Of a DNA stretch of 64,000 bases, positions 8,830-18,066 are shown piece by piece. The notes beneath the pieces were generated by a model. It did no database searches and was not told where the DNA came from. It saw only the letters and a program-made list of their open reading frames with translations. The stretch comes from Bacillota bacterium. Its GTDB lineage: Bacteria; Bacillota; Negativicutes; Sporomusales; Sporomusaceae. The first letter of the stretch is position 1. The number at the start of each line of letters is the position of its first letter. Location: assembly GCA_017889705.1 (NCBI GenBank), contig JAGGAB010000022.1, positions 25,996-89,995 of the forward strand. The letters run 5' to 3'. The position numbers and the translations under genes are program-made.

Positions 8830-10209
8830 ATGTCGCTGTTAAAACGCTTAGAGGCTGCGCAAAACCCCAGACAACAAACAGGCAAAGGTGTAGAAAATCT
8901 CAAAACAGCGCCAATAGTTACAACAGATCCTTATCAGGACTTAAAGATAAAAATACACAAAATAATAATTGAGGAAATGAGCCAGGAAGAAAGTCGGGCG
9001 CTTATCAACAAAGAGGTTGATATAAATATCTTGGGCGAAGTGGTTGCCCGCATTGCCAATATCGCCATGGACGAAGAGAGTGTGCCGGTTCCCAGAAATG
9101 AGCGTGCACGGATTATTGCTGAAATTACGGATGAGGCGTTAGGTTATGGTCCGATTGACCCCTTGCTAAAAGATGACTCGGTTTCAGAGGTGATGGTTAA
9201 TAGCGCCAGACAGGTGTATGTGGAGCGAAAAGGCAAATTGGTTTTGACTGATGTGCGTTTCCGGGACGAAGCTCATGTTATGCATGTTATAGAAAAAATT
9301 GTAGCGCCTTTAGGTCGGCGTATTGATGAAAGTTCACCTATGGTGGATGCTCGTTTGCCTGACGGTTCCCGGGTCAATGCCATTATCCCACCGCTAGCCT
9401 TGAAAGGCCCCTGTCTTACCATCCGGAAGTTTGCCAAAAATCCGCTGACAGTTGATAATCTTATCAGTTTCGGTACACTAACACAGGAAATGGCTGAATT
9501 TCTACGGGCGTGTGTTGAGGGTAAGCTAAATATTGTAGTATCTGGTGGCACAGGTTCGGGAAAAACAACGACGCTAAACATTCTGTCGGCGTTTATTCCA
9601 CGGGACGAACGCGTTGTTACCATTGAAGATGCAGCCGAATTGCAGCTCCGGCAGGAGCATGTTGTTACCTTGGAAACACGGCCGGCCAATATTGAGGGCA
9701 AAGGTGCCATTGCGATGCGTGACCTTGTCCGCAACAGCCTCAGAATGCGGCCTGACCGGATTGTTGTCGGTGAAGTCAGAAGCGGCGAAGCACTTGACAT
9801 GCTGCAGGCAATGAATACAGGCCATGATGGATCATTAACCACTGGTCACGCCAATTCGCCGCGTGATATGCTCAGCCGGCTTGAAACCATGGTGCTTATG
9901 GCCGGTATGGATTTGCCGGTTAGAGCCATACGCGAACAGATTGCATCAGCTGTTGACCTGATTGTTCAGCAGTCGCGTCTCCAGGACGGCAGCCGTCGCC
10001 TTACGCATTTAACCGAGGTACAAGGTATGGAGGGAGATGTTATAACTCTCCAGGATATCTTTGTGTTTGAACAGACCGGTAGGGACAGCAGCGGCAAGAT
10101 TACCGGGTATTTTAAACCAACAGGAATTCGGCCTAAATTCCTGGAAAAAATGATTGCCAATGGAATAGAGTTACCGAATGAGACTTTTTGGCCCAAGCAA
10201 GTGCAATAA
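8830..10209 (+). CDS. cpaF: Tad pilus secretion ATPase CpaF/TadA
   Basis: Cytoplasmic hexameric ATPase that powers Flp pilus assembly, 459 residues. A helical N-terminal domain is followed by the T2SE/CpaF ATPase: ALGYGPIDPLL, SGGTGSGKTTTLN (Walker A), EDAAELQL (Asp/Glu box), MRPDRIVVGEVR (Walker B region) and TTGHANS (His box). The frame is open from a GTG at 8815, but GGAGGAG at 8817-8823 fits the ATG at 8830 with 6-nt spacing. It is followed 17 nt later by tadC. The missing partner is tadB, which in most loci sits between these two genes and here lies 3 kb upstream in damaged form. Confidence 0.94.
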   Translation: MSLLKRLEAAQNPRQQTGKGVENLKTAPIVTTDPYQDLKIKIHKIIIEEMSQEESRALINKEVDINILGEVVARIANIAMDEESVPVPRNERARIIAEITDEALGYGPIDPLLKDDSVSEVMVNSARQVYVERKGKLVLTDVRFRDEAHVMHVIEKIVAPLGRRIDESSPMVDARLPDGSRVNAIIPPLALKGPCLTIRKFAKNPLTVDNLISFGTLTQEMAEFLRACVEGKLNIVVSGGTGSGKTTTLNILSAFIPRDERVVTIEDAAELQLRQEHVVTLETRPANIEGKGAIAMRDLVRNSLRMRPDRIVVGEVRSGEALDMLQAMNTGHDGSLTTGHANSPRDMLSRLETMVLMAGMDLPVRAIREQIASAVDLIVQQSRLQDGSRRLTHLTEVQGMEGDVITLQDIFVFEQTGRDSSGKITGYFKPTGIRPKFLEKMIANGIELPNETFWPKQVQ

Positions 10210-10226
10210 AAAGGAGGAACTATAGC

Positions 10227-11150
10227 ATGCTTATTGCCATTATGGTACTAACCTTCTTAACGGTATTTATTGTCCTTTTTTTGGTGCTTCATGCCTTGTT
10301 GCCTGCAGCTCGGCCGGTAGAGATGCGGCTTAAGTTGTTAGACACTATGATTTCGGGACGCCCTGGTATTGAAGATGAATTGGCAAAGCCGTTCAGGCAG
10401 CGAATATTGGCACCGCTAAAAGGAGATATGGCAACCGTACTGAGCAAGATTACCCCCAAAGCGGTACGGGCGACACTTGAACAAAAACTTATTATGGCTG
10501 GTGGGTTTGGTAAACTGACAAGTAATGAGTTTATTTTGGTAATGAGTTTTTTAGCATTGGCATTGCCGGTTATAACCGGTACCATTGGGGTGCTTTCAGG
10601 TATTGCCGGCAGCAAAGTAATCGGCGCTATGGCGCTGGGATTTTTGGTAAGCCAGCTGCTGCCGTTTATGCTTTTAAATAAAAAAATTGCTGCGCGTAAA
10701 CGCAGCATTCAAAAAGATCTTCCCGATGTACTTGATTTGTTAACTGTCAGTGTGGAGGCCGGGTTGGGATTTGATGGGGCGCTAGCCAAACTTTCAGAGA
10801 AAATGAAGGGTGCTCTTGTCGATGAGTTTAGTCGTGTGTTGCAGGAGATGCGCATGGGCGTGGCTAGGCGACAGGCCGTTGTGTCTATGGGTGTCCGGTG
10901 TGATGTGCCGGATCTTTCCTTGTTTACTGCATCGTTAGTACAAGCCGATCAGCTTGGGGTTAGTATCGGCAATGTACTGAGGGTGCAGTCAGCGGCTATG
11001 CGGCAGAAAAGGCGCCAGCGAGCCGAGGAACAGGCTATGAAGGCTCCGATAAAAATGTTGCTGCCGCTAGTATTGTTTATTTTTCCTTCCTTGTTTGTAG
11101 TGCTTTTGGGACCGGCAGTTATCCAGATGTTCAATAGTTTTTTAAAGTGA
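10227..11150 (+). CDS. tadC: Tad pilus inner-membrane platform protein TadC
   Basis: GspF-like integral membrane protein, 307 residues. It has an N-terminal helix (about 1-22), two central helices (about 95-140) and a C-terminal helix ending GPAVIQMFNSFLK. The T2SF core reads DLPDVLDLLTVSVEAGLGF and later DVPDLSLFTASLVQADQLG. The complete stretch between RQAVVSM and DVPDL here is what the tadB relic has lost. AAGGAGG at 10211-10217 fixes the ATG at 10227; upstream in-frame codons overlap cpaF and lack a ribosome site. Confidence 0.9.
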   Translation: MLIAIMVLTFLTVFIVLFLVLHALLPAARPVEMRLKLLDTMISGRPGIEDELAKPFRQRILAPLKGDMATVLSKITPKAVRATLEQKLIMAGGFGKLTSNEFILVMSFLALALPVITGTIGVLSGIAGSKVIGAMALGFLVSQLLPFMLLNKKIAARKRSIQKDLPDVLDLLTVSVEAGLGFDGALAKLSEKMKGALVDEFSRVLQEMRMGVARRQAVVSMGVRCDVPDLSLFTASLVQADQLGVSIGNVLRVQSAAMRQKRRQRAEEQAMKAPIKMLLPLVLFIFPSLFVVLLGPAVIQMFNSFLK

Positions 11151-11217
11151 TATGAGATCGAAAAATGAATTGGTTAACAGTTTAGTTTCGCTAGACCGGA
11201 AGCTAAAAGGAGGATGT

Positions 11218-11562
11218 ATGCGAATTATAAATGCTACCAGACAGAAGACTATTGGCGATACTGTTAGGCTGGCAGTCAGTTTTTTGGGGCGCTTGATTGG
11301 ACTGCTGGCAACAGAGCGCTTGCCTGCAGGGACGGGACTTATAATTAAACCCTGCAATAGTGTTCATACCTTTGGTATGCGTTATCCGATCGATGTAGTA
11401 TTTGTCGATAAATCTAATATAGTAGTTGCGATTGTGAGCAGATTAAAGCCCGGCCGTTTGGCATTGCAGCGCAGAGCCGAGTATGTTGTTGAACTGCCGG
11501 CGGGAACGATAGAAGCAACCTTTACTCAGATCGGAGACAAGTTAGAATTGCAAGCTGATTAG
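11218..11562 (+). CDS. DUF192 family protein
   Basis: 114-residue DUF192 protein, of the group often found at the end of tad loci. The family core is visible: GLLATERLPAGTGLIIKPCN, then HTFGMRYPIDVVFVD, then LELPAGT-like VVELPAGTIE. Biochemical function is unknown. AAAGGAGG about 6 nt before ATG 11218 is a strong ribosome site, so the longer in-frame version from 11152 is rejected. It follows tadC by 67 nt and is probably the last gene of the unit. Confidence 0.85.
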   Translation: MRIINATRQKTIGDTVRLAVSFLGRLIGLLATERLPAGTGLIIKPCNSVHTFGMRYPIDVVFVDKSNIVVAIVSRLKPGRLALQRRAEYVVELPAGTIEATFTQIGDKLELQAD

Positions 11563-11585
11563 AAAACTGTTTAATATAAGAAGCA

Positions 11586-12311
11586 TTAATCCAGTAGTGA
11601 GCCAAAACGGCCAACCGCCCGGTTGATGATGCGCTCGGTCATGTCAATCGGTTTTTTGCTGGCGTCCGCGTCTCGCAAGTCGAGCAGCATCCAGACTTTT
11701 TCGCCGGTTTTACTGCTAACAAGTGAAAGGTCCAGACCGGCATGGGAGATTTGGTTATAATGGGCCGGAACAAGACGCATTTCTTCAAACGGTACCTGCT
11801 CCCAATGGGTTGTGACAGTGCGGTTTCCCTTGGCGTCAGTCTCGATAACTTTAACCGGAACACTGCGGTAACGGGTATAAGTTTCCCAGGTTTCCGGCAT
11901 ATATACCTGGGTATAACCCCATTGCCGCATTCTGAGCGTAAGCTGGGCATCTGCGACCTTAGGAGTATATTCGGTTAGCAGCGCGGCATAGGTGGATGGG
12001 TCACTGGTTTTTAGGCTATTCATATCTGTTTGCGATAGGCGGCCAATTTGCTGTACTAACTGTTCTTCAGTGAGCCAGCGGATTGAGCCAATTTTTTCTT
12101 GCCAAATAGCGGTGCTTAACAAACTGTTTAGTTTCTTGCGGCTGATTTCATCAATTTCTAGAAGGGGATCATATTCGGCGTGAATGACAATGGTTTTAAA
12201 CTGGCGAAATACCGTATTTTTGTCCTGCCATTCATCTTTGCGTTCTTGCGCTAACGCCGGGTTAAGCGTCAGCAGCAAGATAGCCAGGCAGCATAGTAAT
12301 ATCTTCCGCAT
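11586..12311 (-). CDS. Exported protein of unknown function
   Basis: 241 residues. A clear signal peptide (KILLCCLAILLLTLNPALA, cleavage after ALA at about 21) shows export. The mature part contains several Tyr/Arg patterns (YTQVYMPETWETYTRYRSVP, about 146-165). A domain at about 40-120 resembles DUF4136-like periplasmic proteins only in general pattern. I do not recognise the family with confidence. It is transcribed towards the pilus locus, with GAAGGAGG just before the ATG. The AsmA-like gene on the other strand suggests an envelope context. Confidence 0.6.
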   Translation of the reverse strand: MRKILLCCLAILLLTLNPALAQERKDEWQDKNTVFRQFKTIVIHAEYDPLLEIDEISRKKLNSLLSTAIWQEKIGSIRWLTEEQLVQQIGRLSQTDMNSLKTSDPSTYAALLTEYTPKVADAQLTLRMRQWGYTQVYMPETWETYTRYRSVPVKVIETDAKGNRTVTTHWEQVPFEEMRLVPAHYNQISHAGLDLSLVSSKTGEKVWMLLDLRDADASKKPIDMTERIINRAVGRFGSLLD

Positions 12312-12565
12312 TTCCGTCGGCCTCCTTCAGCCTAATATATACTAATACTACATTATTTTGGGATATTAGACCAGAAAAAACTCGACAAGTGGAAGCAGTG
12401 GTAGTAAACGGTACAATATGCCATGATGAAAATCGTGTAAAATCCTTGAAAGCCTGAAGGGATTTTATATTTCGGCAAGGAATTTAGCAAGAGAAAACAG
12501 AGTATCGCCATAAGGTTGTATTTACTGCAACAACCAAGTGATTACGATACAGATGGAGGTGCGCG

Positions 12566-14188
12566 GTGAGTGAAGACCAACCAACAATAGCAGAAGCGCA
12601 ACCAAAATGGAACAGGAAAAAAATCAGTGCGCTGATTGTAGCTGCGATTTTCCTGGCAGGAATAAGCTTTTTTCAATTAGCTGCAGGCAAAGTTCGGCAG
12701 GCGGCAGAGCAATCCTTGCTGGTACGGGCCAATCAGGCTGTTAACGGGAAAATCGTTGTAGGCAGCATTGATTTATCTATTTTAGGCTCTGTGGCGGCAA
12801 AAGATGTGGAGCTGCTAGATATGTCCGGTAATCTGCTGGCTAAGAGCAAACGCATACAGATTGGCTATAACTGGAGTGATCTATTAAAAGGGCAGCTGGG
12901 ACCGCAGCTAATTACCGGTGTGACAATCGAGCAGCCCGAAATATGGATTGTTTACAACCAAAATGGCTTGAACTGGAGTGGAATCAGTAAACCTAAAGAA
13001 GAGGAAGAATCAACCTTTTCCGGGTTGGTGGAGATTGAAGACGGCAAACTTCATATGGAAACCGCCTATTTTACCAAGACTATGGAAGCAGTAACCGGCA
13101 AAGTCAATTTTCGCCAAAAAAACCTGCTGGGACTTGCGGGAACCGGTAGAGTCGATCAGTCGGCTGTCAAGATAGACGGTCAATGGGGAAAAGCCGGGGA
13201 TTCAGCTGTTACTATAGTGGGGACAAACCTCGATATGGTTAAATTGAATTTGACGACAGCTGATTCTCCGATCCGTTTAACTGGCGGTATTTTGGATGAA
13301 CTGACAATCAAGCTTGGTAAAGATACGAGTGATGAGGTAGTGCTGCAAACCTTGGCAGGCCGTTTTTCGGGACTGACCACTGCTGGCGCTTTGGAACTTA
13401 CACAGGGCAGCGCCCGGTTTGAAAAGTTAGATGGAGCCATTCAATTTATGGACGGACAAGCCTTATATCAAGGGCAGTCTGTTACGGCAGCCGGACGGGT
13501 GTTAACAGCAACTGACGGCACCGGAACCCTGGATTTTGCCGCGCAAATGCCGGCAGGTAATCCGGCGGTACTGCTGCCTAGCCTGCGAACAGGCGGCTCA
13601 CTGGCGGTGCAGGCGACTATTACCGGCTCAGTGCTTGCGCCGGTGTTGGCAGGTAACTTTACATTAGGTAGTATTCAATTCGGTGATATGGCAGTCAGTG
13701 GCATTAGCGGCGCTTTCTCTTATACGCAGCAGGTGCTTAAGCTGCTGGCGTCCCGGGGCGCGGCCAAAGGCGGTTCAGTTACAGCCAGCGGCGATGTTTA
13801 TCCTGATAAGGAAGCGTTTTCCCTGTCAATCTCAGGCAGCGGTCTGGACAGTTCTCAACTGACAGAAAAAGACGTCAAGGGGCCTCTGTCGCTTGTGGGC
13901 ACAGCCAATGGCAATGCTTCAACCGCTGTGGTGCAAGGGACTTTTTCTATTAATAATGGGGCGGCTTATGGCATAGCCTTTAAAACGCTGACCGGCAATT
14001 TTGTGAAGCACGGTTCGGCGGCGGCGGAAGTAAGCAACTTGGCTATGCGTACCGGGCTGGGGACTTTTTACCCTGAGCAGTTAAGTCAAAGTATTATGGA
14101 AGAACTTCAGTCACGTAAACTGCCAGTAACGGAAACTCAGGTGAAAGAAGCGGTTGCTGATGCGCTACTTAAGAAAATTTTTCGCTAG
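12566..14188 (+). CDS. AsmA/TamB-like envelope protein
   Basis: 540 residues. There is a basic N-terminal segment, one membrane helix (about 22-40, ISALIVAAIFLAGISFFQLA), then a long beta-rich periplasmic region. It has AsmA-like features: VGSIDLSILGSVAAKDVELLD, and later filaments such as GGSVTASGDVYP. Such proteins bridge the inner and outer membranes and are linked to lipid transport in diderms. In a Firmicute this points to Negativicutes. Start is GTG 12566 after GGAGGTG. Exact family assignment (AsmA, TamB or DUF748) is uncertain. Confidence 0.7.
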   Translation: MSEDQPTIAEAQPKWNRKKISALIVAAIFLAGISFFQLAAGKVRQAAEQSLLVRANQAVNGKIVVGSIDLSILGSVAAKDVELLDMSGNLLAKSKRIQIGYNWSDLLKGQLGPQLITGVTIEQPEIWIVYNQNGLNWSGISKPKEEEESTFSGLVEIEDGKLHMETAYFTKTMEAVTGKVNFRQKNLLGLAGTGRVDQSAVKIDGQWGKAGDSAVTIVGTNLDMVKLNLTTADSPIRLTGGILDELTIKLGKDTSDEVVLQTLAGRFSGLTTAGALELTQGSARFEKLDGAIQFMDGQALYQGQSVTAAGRVLTATDGTGTLDFAAQMPAGNPAVLLPSLRTGGSLAVQATITGSVLAPVLAGNFTLGSIQFGDMAVSGISGAFSYTQQVLKLLASRGAAKGGSVTASGDVYPDKEAFSLSISGSGLDSSQLTEKDVKGPLSLVGTANGNASTAVVQGTFSINNGAAYGIAFKTLTGNFVKHGSAAAEVSNLAMRTGLGTFYPEQLSQSIMEELQSRKLPVTETQVKEAVADALLKKIFR

Positions 14189-14226
14189 CCAGCTTTTTCA
14201 CTTATCTCCTGCCGTGCTGAGAAACC

Positions 14227-14255
14227 TTGTGGCACCTAGTGCTGTATGCTAAAAT
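14227..14255 (+). promoter_or_regulatory. Sigma-A-type promoter for the decarboxylase-tmk unit
   Basis: TTGTGG (14227-14232), a 17-nt spacer, and TAAAAT (14250-14255) preceded by TGC, an extended -10. It sits 54 nt before the decarboxylase ATG. Confidence 0.5.
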
Positions 14256-14309
14256 AATTACGATATGCAGGGGTATAATATAGCAAGGAAAGCAAAAGGT
14301 GGTGACGGC

Positions 14310-15779
14310 ATGCTTGATCAAACGCAAATTCCTTTGTTAAAAGCAATGAACACATATATAGATGACGGAACAATCCCTTTTCACACACCCGGACACAAGA
14401 TGGGAAAAGGAGCACATCCCCTTTTTCAGGACGTTTTGCAGCGCAAGGCATTGCAGCTTGACCTGGCTAACATGGCAGAACTTGATGATTTGCATGAGCC
14501 GCATGGACCGATAAGGGCGGCGCAGGATTTGGCCGCAGAGCTATATGGGGCTGACTATAGCTATTTTATGGTTAATGGCACAACCGGCGGCATTTATGCG
14601 ATGATTCTCACTGTTGCCGGGCCTGGTGATAAAATTATTGTGCCACGCAATGCTCACCGTTCTATTATTGGCGGGATTATTTTGAGTGGTGCTGTGCCGG
14701 TATTTATGAAGCCTGAAGTCGATGTAGAATTGGGGCTGACCATGGGGGTCACGCCGGAGACGGTGTCTGAGGCGCTAAAGGAGCACCCTGATGCCAAAGG
14801 GGTACTTATTATTAACCCCACCTATTATGGTGTTGCCACCGATCTGAAAAAAATTGTGGACATTGTTCATTCCTATGATATTCCAGTGGTTGTTGACGAG
14901 GCACATGGCCCGCACCTTAAATTCTCATCACGGCTGCCTATTCAGGCATTGGATGCCGGTGCTGATATTGTTGCTCAAAGTACGCATAAAATTATTGGTG
15001 CTATGACCCAGTGTTCGATTGTGCATTGTCGCCAGGGACGCATCCGGGTGCCTAGGCTTAAAGCCATGCTGCAACTGGTGCAGTCAACAAGTCCTAATTA
15101 TATATTAATGGCTTCCCTTGATATTGCCCGTATGCAGATGGCAACCGAGGGCGGCCGTTTGATTGAACGTGCCGTGGATTTGGCGAACAAGGCTAGGCAA
15201 GAAATTAATAAAATCCCGGGATTATATTGTTTTGGTGATGAAAAAGTGGGCAATCCGGGAGTTTTTAGTATAGATCCGACCAAGGTGACGGTTACCGTCA
15301 AAGGGCTGGGACTGACCGGTGCAGAAGCCGAAAGGATTCTGCGACAAACCTATAAAATCCAGGTAGAGTTATCTGATGTGTATAATATTTTGTTTCTTAT
15401 TACCTTAGGGGACAGCGAGGTTGAGGTGGCTGCACTTGTTGCGGCATTAAAAGAGCTGGCTGCCGGGCATATGGGAACCCGCGATTTTTCGGCAATCAAT
15501 GAAATTACCCGGGTTGGCAAGCATCCGCTACTGCCTGAACAGGTTATTTCGCCGAGGGATGCCTTATTCGGCAATACCTGTATGGTGCCGTTCGCTGATG
15601 CTGCCGGCATGGTTTGCGCTGAAATTGTTACCTTTTACCCGCCGGGTATTCCCATGCTTTGTCCTGGGGAACGGATTACCAGCGAGATTATTGAGTATTG
15701 CCATACACTGCGGGATGCCGGGCTGCATATTTCGGGTCCGGAAGATTATCTGCTCAAAACAATAAAGGTTGTGGATTAG
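14310..15779 (+). CDS. Orn/Lys/Arg decarboxylase family (YaaO-like)
   Basis: PLP-dependent fold-III amino-acid decarboxylase, 489 residues; likely arginine or lysine decarboxylase for polyamine synthesis. Visible motifs: PFHTPGHKMGKG near the N terminus, NGTTGGIYAM, VVDEAHGPHLKF, and the PLP lysine in QSTHKIIGAMTQ. A C-terminal domain with PPGIPMLCPGE follows. AAAGGTGGTG upstream supports ATG 14310 over 14265. As in B. subtilis (yaaO-tmk) it directly precedes thymidylate kinase, whose ATG follows the stop with no gap. Substrate cannot be read from the sequence alone. Confidence 0.9.
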   Translation: MLDQTQIPLLKAMNTYIDDGTIPFHTPGHKMGKGAHPLFQDVLQRKALQLDLANMAELDDLHEPHGPIRAAQDLAAELYGADYSYFMVNGTTGGIYAMILTVAGPGDKIIVPRNAHRSIIGGIILSGAVPVFMKPEVDVELGLTMGVTPETVSEALKEHPDAKGVLIINPTYYGVATDLKKIVDIVHSYDIPVVVDEAHGPHLKFSSRLPIQALDAGADIVAQSTHKIIGAMTQCSIVHCRQGRIRVPRLKAMLQLVQSTSPNYILMASLDIARMQMATEGGRLIERAVDLANKARQEINKIPGLYCFGDEKVGNPGVFSIDPTKVTVTVKGLGLTGAEAERILRQTYKIQVELSDVYNILFLITLGDSEVEVAALVAALKELAAGHMGTRDFSAINEITRVGKHPLLPEQVISPRDALFGNTCMVPFADAAGMVCAEIVTFYPPGIPMLCPGERITSEIIEYCHTLRDAGLHISGPEDYLLKTIKVVD

Positions 15780-16457
15780 ATGCGTGGAAAACTAATCGTG
15801 ATTGAAGGCACAGACGGCAGCGGTAAGGCTACCCAGTCCGGACTGCTGTTTGAGAAACTCAAGGCTGGGGGAATGCCTGTGAGGAAGGTGGATTATCCTA
15901 ATTACCAGAGTCAATCTTCGGCGTTGGTAAAGATGTATCTTAACGGTGAATTCGGAAGCCGCCCGGAAGATGTCAATGCATATGCCGCATCGGCTTTCTA
16001 TGCGGTAGACCGGATTGCTTCTTATAAAAGTGAGTGGGAGGAGTTCTATCAAAGCGGCGGCATTGTGATTGCCGACCGCTATACCACCTCCAATATGATT
16101 CACCAGGCTGCGAAAATCAAGAATCAGGTGGAAAAAGAAGCCTATCTGGCTTGGTTATGGGATTTTGAGTTTGCCAAATGCGGTTTGCCGGTACCTGATA
16201 AAGTTGTTTTTTTGGCTATGCCGCCTGCGGTTAGCCGGGAGCTTATGCGGGGACGAGAAAATAAGACCGGCGGCAGCCGGGATATTCACGAACAAAACAG
16301 TGAGTATCAGTCCTACTGTTTTGACAATGCCTGTGATATCGCTACTGCCTACCAATGGCATAAAATCGAGTGTGTTCAAAATGGTCAAATACAAACAATC
16401 GAACAAATTCATTGTGAAATTTATCAGGTGGTTTCCGGACTTGTAGGCAAAATATAA
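15780..16457 (+). CDS. tmk: Thymidylate kinase
   Basis: dTMP to dTDP kinase of DNA-precursor synthesis, 225 residues. P-loop IEGTDGSGKATQ near the N terminus, VDYPNYQS at the substrate loop, IADRYTTSNMIHQ (DR-Y/H motif), and a lid region MRGRENKTGGSRDIHE. The sequence is somewhat unlike the short bacterial Tmk and resembles the longer clostridial type. The ATG abuts the decarboxylase stop codon, so translation is coupled. Confidence 0.9.
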   Translation: MRGKLIVIEGTDGSGKATQSGLLFEKLKAGGMPVRKVDYPNYQSQSSALVKMYLNGEFGSRPEDVNAYAASAFYAVDRIASYKSEWEEFYQSGGIVIADRYTTSNMIHQAAKIKNQVEKEAYLAWLWDFEFAKCGLPVPDKVVFLAMPPAVSRELMRGRENKTGGSRDIHEQNSEYQSYCFDNACDIATAYQWHKIECVQNGQIQTIEQIHCEIYQVVSGLVGKI

Positions 16458-16585
16458 ACGAAAGCATGCAAGTTTCGGTTTGGTTTTACCAGAAATTTGA
16501 TTATTTTAGTAAAACCATTTATAATTTAAAGGATAATAAAGAAATTACGCTGCCATGTATTCTGAGGCAGGAGGGTTAAAGTCAG

Positions 16586-17038
16586 ATGGGTATGAAAGTA
16601 AATAATTTTGGGGTAACCAATCAGCCGCTATTGACTGATCGTGACCTACCCGCAAAGTCCGAGAAGACGGGGGACTATTTTGCCGCCGATCTTTTGAAAT
16701 CGCAGGAATCTCAATCAACTGAGCGCATGCAACAGCTCATGACTGCGATTGATGAAAGCGGACAACGCTTATCGCAGATGCCGACTTACAGTGAACTCAA
16801 GTCCTACCGGGAGCTAATCCGCAAATTTATTGGTGAAGCTGTTTCGCGGGCGTATTCGTTGGAAGCGCGTGCGGGGTGGGATCGTCATGGGCGCCAGAAG
16901 CTGTATACAACCATTCGCAAGGTTGATGAAACCCTGGCTGAGATGACAGAAGATGTTCGCGTCGGTCAAGAGCGGCAGCTGTCAATCATGGCTAAACATG
17001 ACGCTGTACGCGGTATGCTGGTAGATTTGTTTACCTGA
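16586..17038 (+). CDS. yaaR: YaaR family protein (DUF327)
   Basis: 150-residue YaaR/DUF327 protein of unknown biochemical role, conserved between tmk and holB in Firmicutes. Typical C-terminal region: YSELKSYRELIRKF, RAYSLEARAGWDRHGRQKLY and VRGMLVDLFT. GGAGGG upstream; ATG 16586 or the next ATG at 16592 could be used. The yaaQ gene that sits between tmk and yaaR in B. subtilis is absent. A hairpin-like inverted repeat (GGTTTTAC/GTAAAACC, 19-nt loop) lies in the upstream gap, and its meaning is unknown. Confidence 0.85.
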   Translation: MGMKVNNFGVTNQPLLTDRDLPAKSEKTGDYFAADLLKSQESQSTERMQQLMTAIDESGQRLSQMPTYSELKSYRELIRKFIGEAVSRAYSLEARAGWDRHGRQKLYTTIRKVDETLAEMTEDVRVGQERQLSIMAKHDAVRGMLVDLFT

Positions 17039-18066
17039 TGACTATGAATTGGGATGAAGTAGTTGGTCAACAGGGAGCTGTGGATATAGTCAGAGCCATG
17101 TTGGCGACAGACAGAATACCCCATGCACTACTATTCAGCGGCCCTTCAGGTATTGGTAAAGCCTTAACCGCAAAACTGGTAGCTGCAGGTATTTTATGCA
17201 GTGCCGGCGGGGATAAGCCCTGTGGGTGTTGTCAGTCCTGTTTGCTGTTTGGCCGCGGTGCCCATCCGGATTTTATCCAGGTTGTTCCTGATGGCGCTAC
17301 AATTAAAATTGATCAAATTCGTATGCTTAAAAGTTTTGCAGCTTTGACGCCAAGCGTTGGAGAGGCACGGGTATGCCTGATTGAGGATGCCGAAGTAATG
17401 ACTGTTCAGGCCGCTAATAGTATACTCAAGCTGCTGGAAGAACCACCTAACGGTTTGGTGTTTATTCTGACGGCAGGAACCGGCAAGCCGCTTTTGCCAA
17501 CCATATTATCCCGCTGCCGGAAGGTTGCTTTTTGCCTTTTGCCGGCTAACGCGCTGGAACAGGCCTTGGTACGCAAAGGCTATAATGCCGAAGCCTCCGC
17601 TGTTATTGCTCATTTAAGCGGTGGCAGAATGGGAAAAGCCATTGCCCTGTTGGCTCCTGATGGTTTGGAATTTCGGGATATGGCGCTTGCCTTGCTACGT
17701 GACATTCAACAGCAGGATATGACGGCTGTCTGGAGTCAGAGCAGTAAGCTGTCAAGCCTTGCTGCCAAAGACCTCATAAGTGTACTGGAATTTTTTTTAT
17801 ATTTGCTGCGGGACTTGCTTGTGGTTGCAGGCAGGTACGGGGAGCAGTTGCTATATAATATTGATCTTGCGCAGGAACTTGCCGACTTGGTTGCCGATTG
17901 GCCTGAGGGCCGGAGCATGGCGGCCGTTACTGCTGTTAAAAATACCATGCGGGCGATTGACGGCAATGCGAATAGCCGTCTGGCGCTTGAGGATTTATTA
18001 ATAAAATTGAAGGATTGGCAAGAAAAAGGAGTGCAATATGTTAACAGTAGTAGGTATCCGCTTTAA
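17038..18066 (+). CDS. holB: DNA polymerase III delta-prime subunit
   Basis: Clamp-loader subunit, 342 residues. AAA+ domain with the P-loop-like FSGPSGIGKALTA, a zinc module (CGCCQSC, about residues 61-67), VCLIEDAEVMTVQAANSILKLLEEPP, and the SRC sensor (TILSRCRKV). Start ATG 17038 overlaps the yaaR stop by one base; ATG 17044 is possible too. Its 3' end overlaps ricT by 29 nt, with the ricT ribosome site inside holB. Confidence 0.93.
   Translation: MTMNWDEVVGQQGAVDIVRAMLATDRIPHALLFSGPSGIGKALTAKLVAAGILCSAGGDKPCGCCQSCLLFGRGAHPDFIQVVPDGATIKIDQIRMLKSFAALTPSVGEARVCLIEDAEVMTVQAANSILKLLEEPPNGLVFILTAGTGKPLLPTILSRCRKVAFCLLPANALEQALVRKGYNAEASAVIAHLSGGRMGKAIALLAPDGLEFRDMALALLRDIQQQDMTAVWSQSSKLSSLAAKDLISVLEFFLYLLRDLLVVAGRYGEQLLYNIDLAQELADLVADWPEGRSMAAVTAVKNTMRAIDGNANSRLALEDLLIKLKDWQEKGVQYVNSSRYPL

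Noticed and set aside
9273..9842. 189-codon frame opposite cpaF
   Set aside because: Antisense shadow of a clear ATPase gene; Ser/Arg-rich with no recognised domain.
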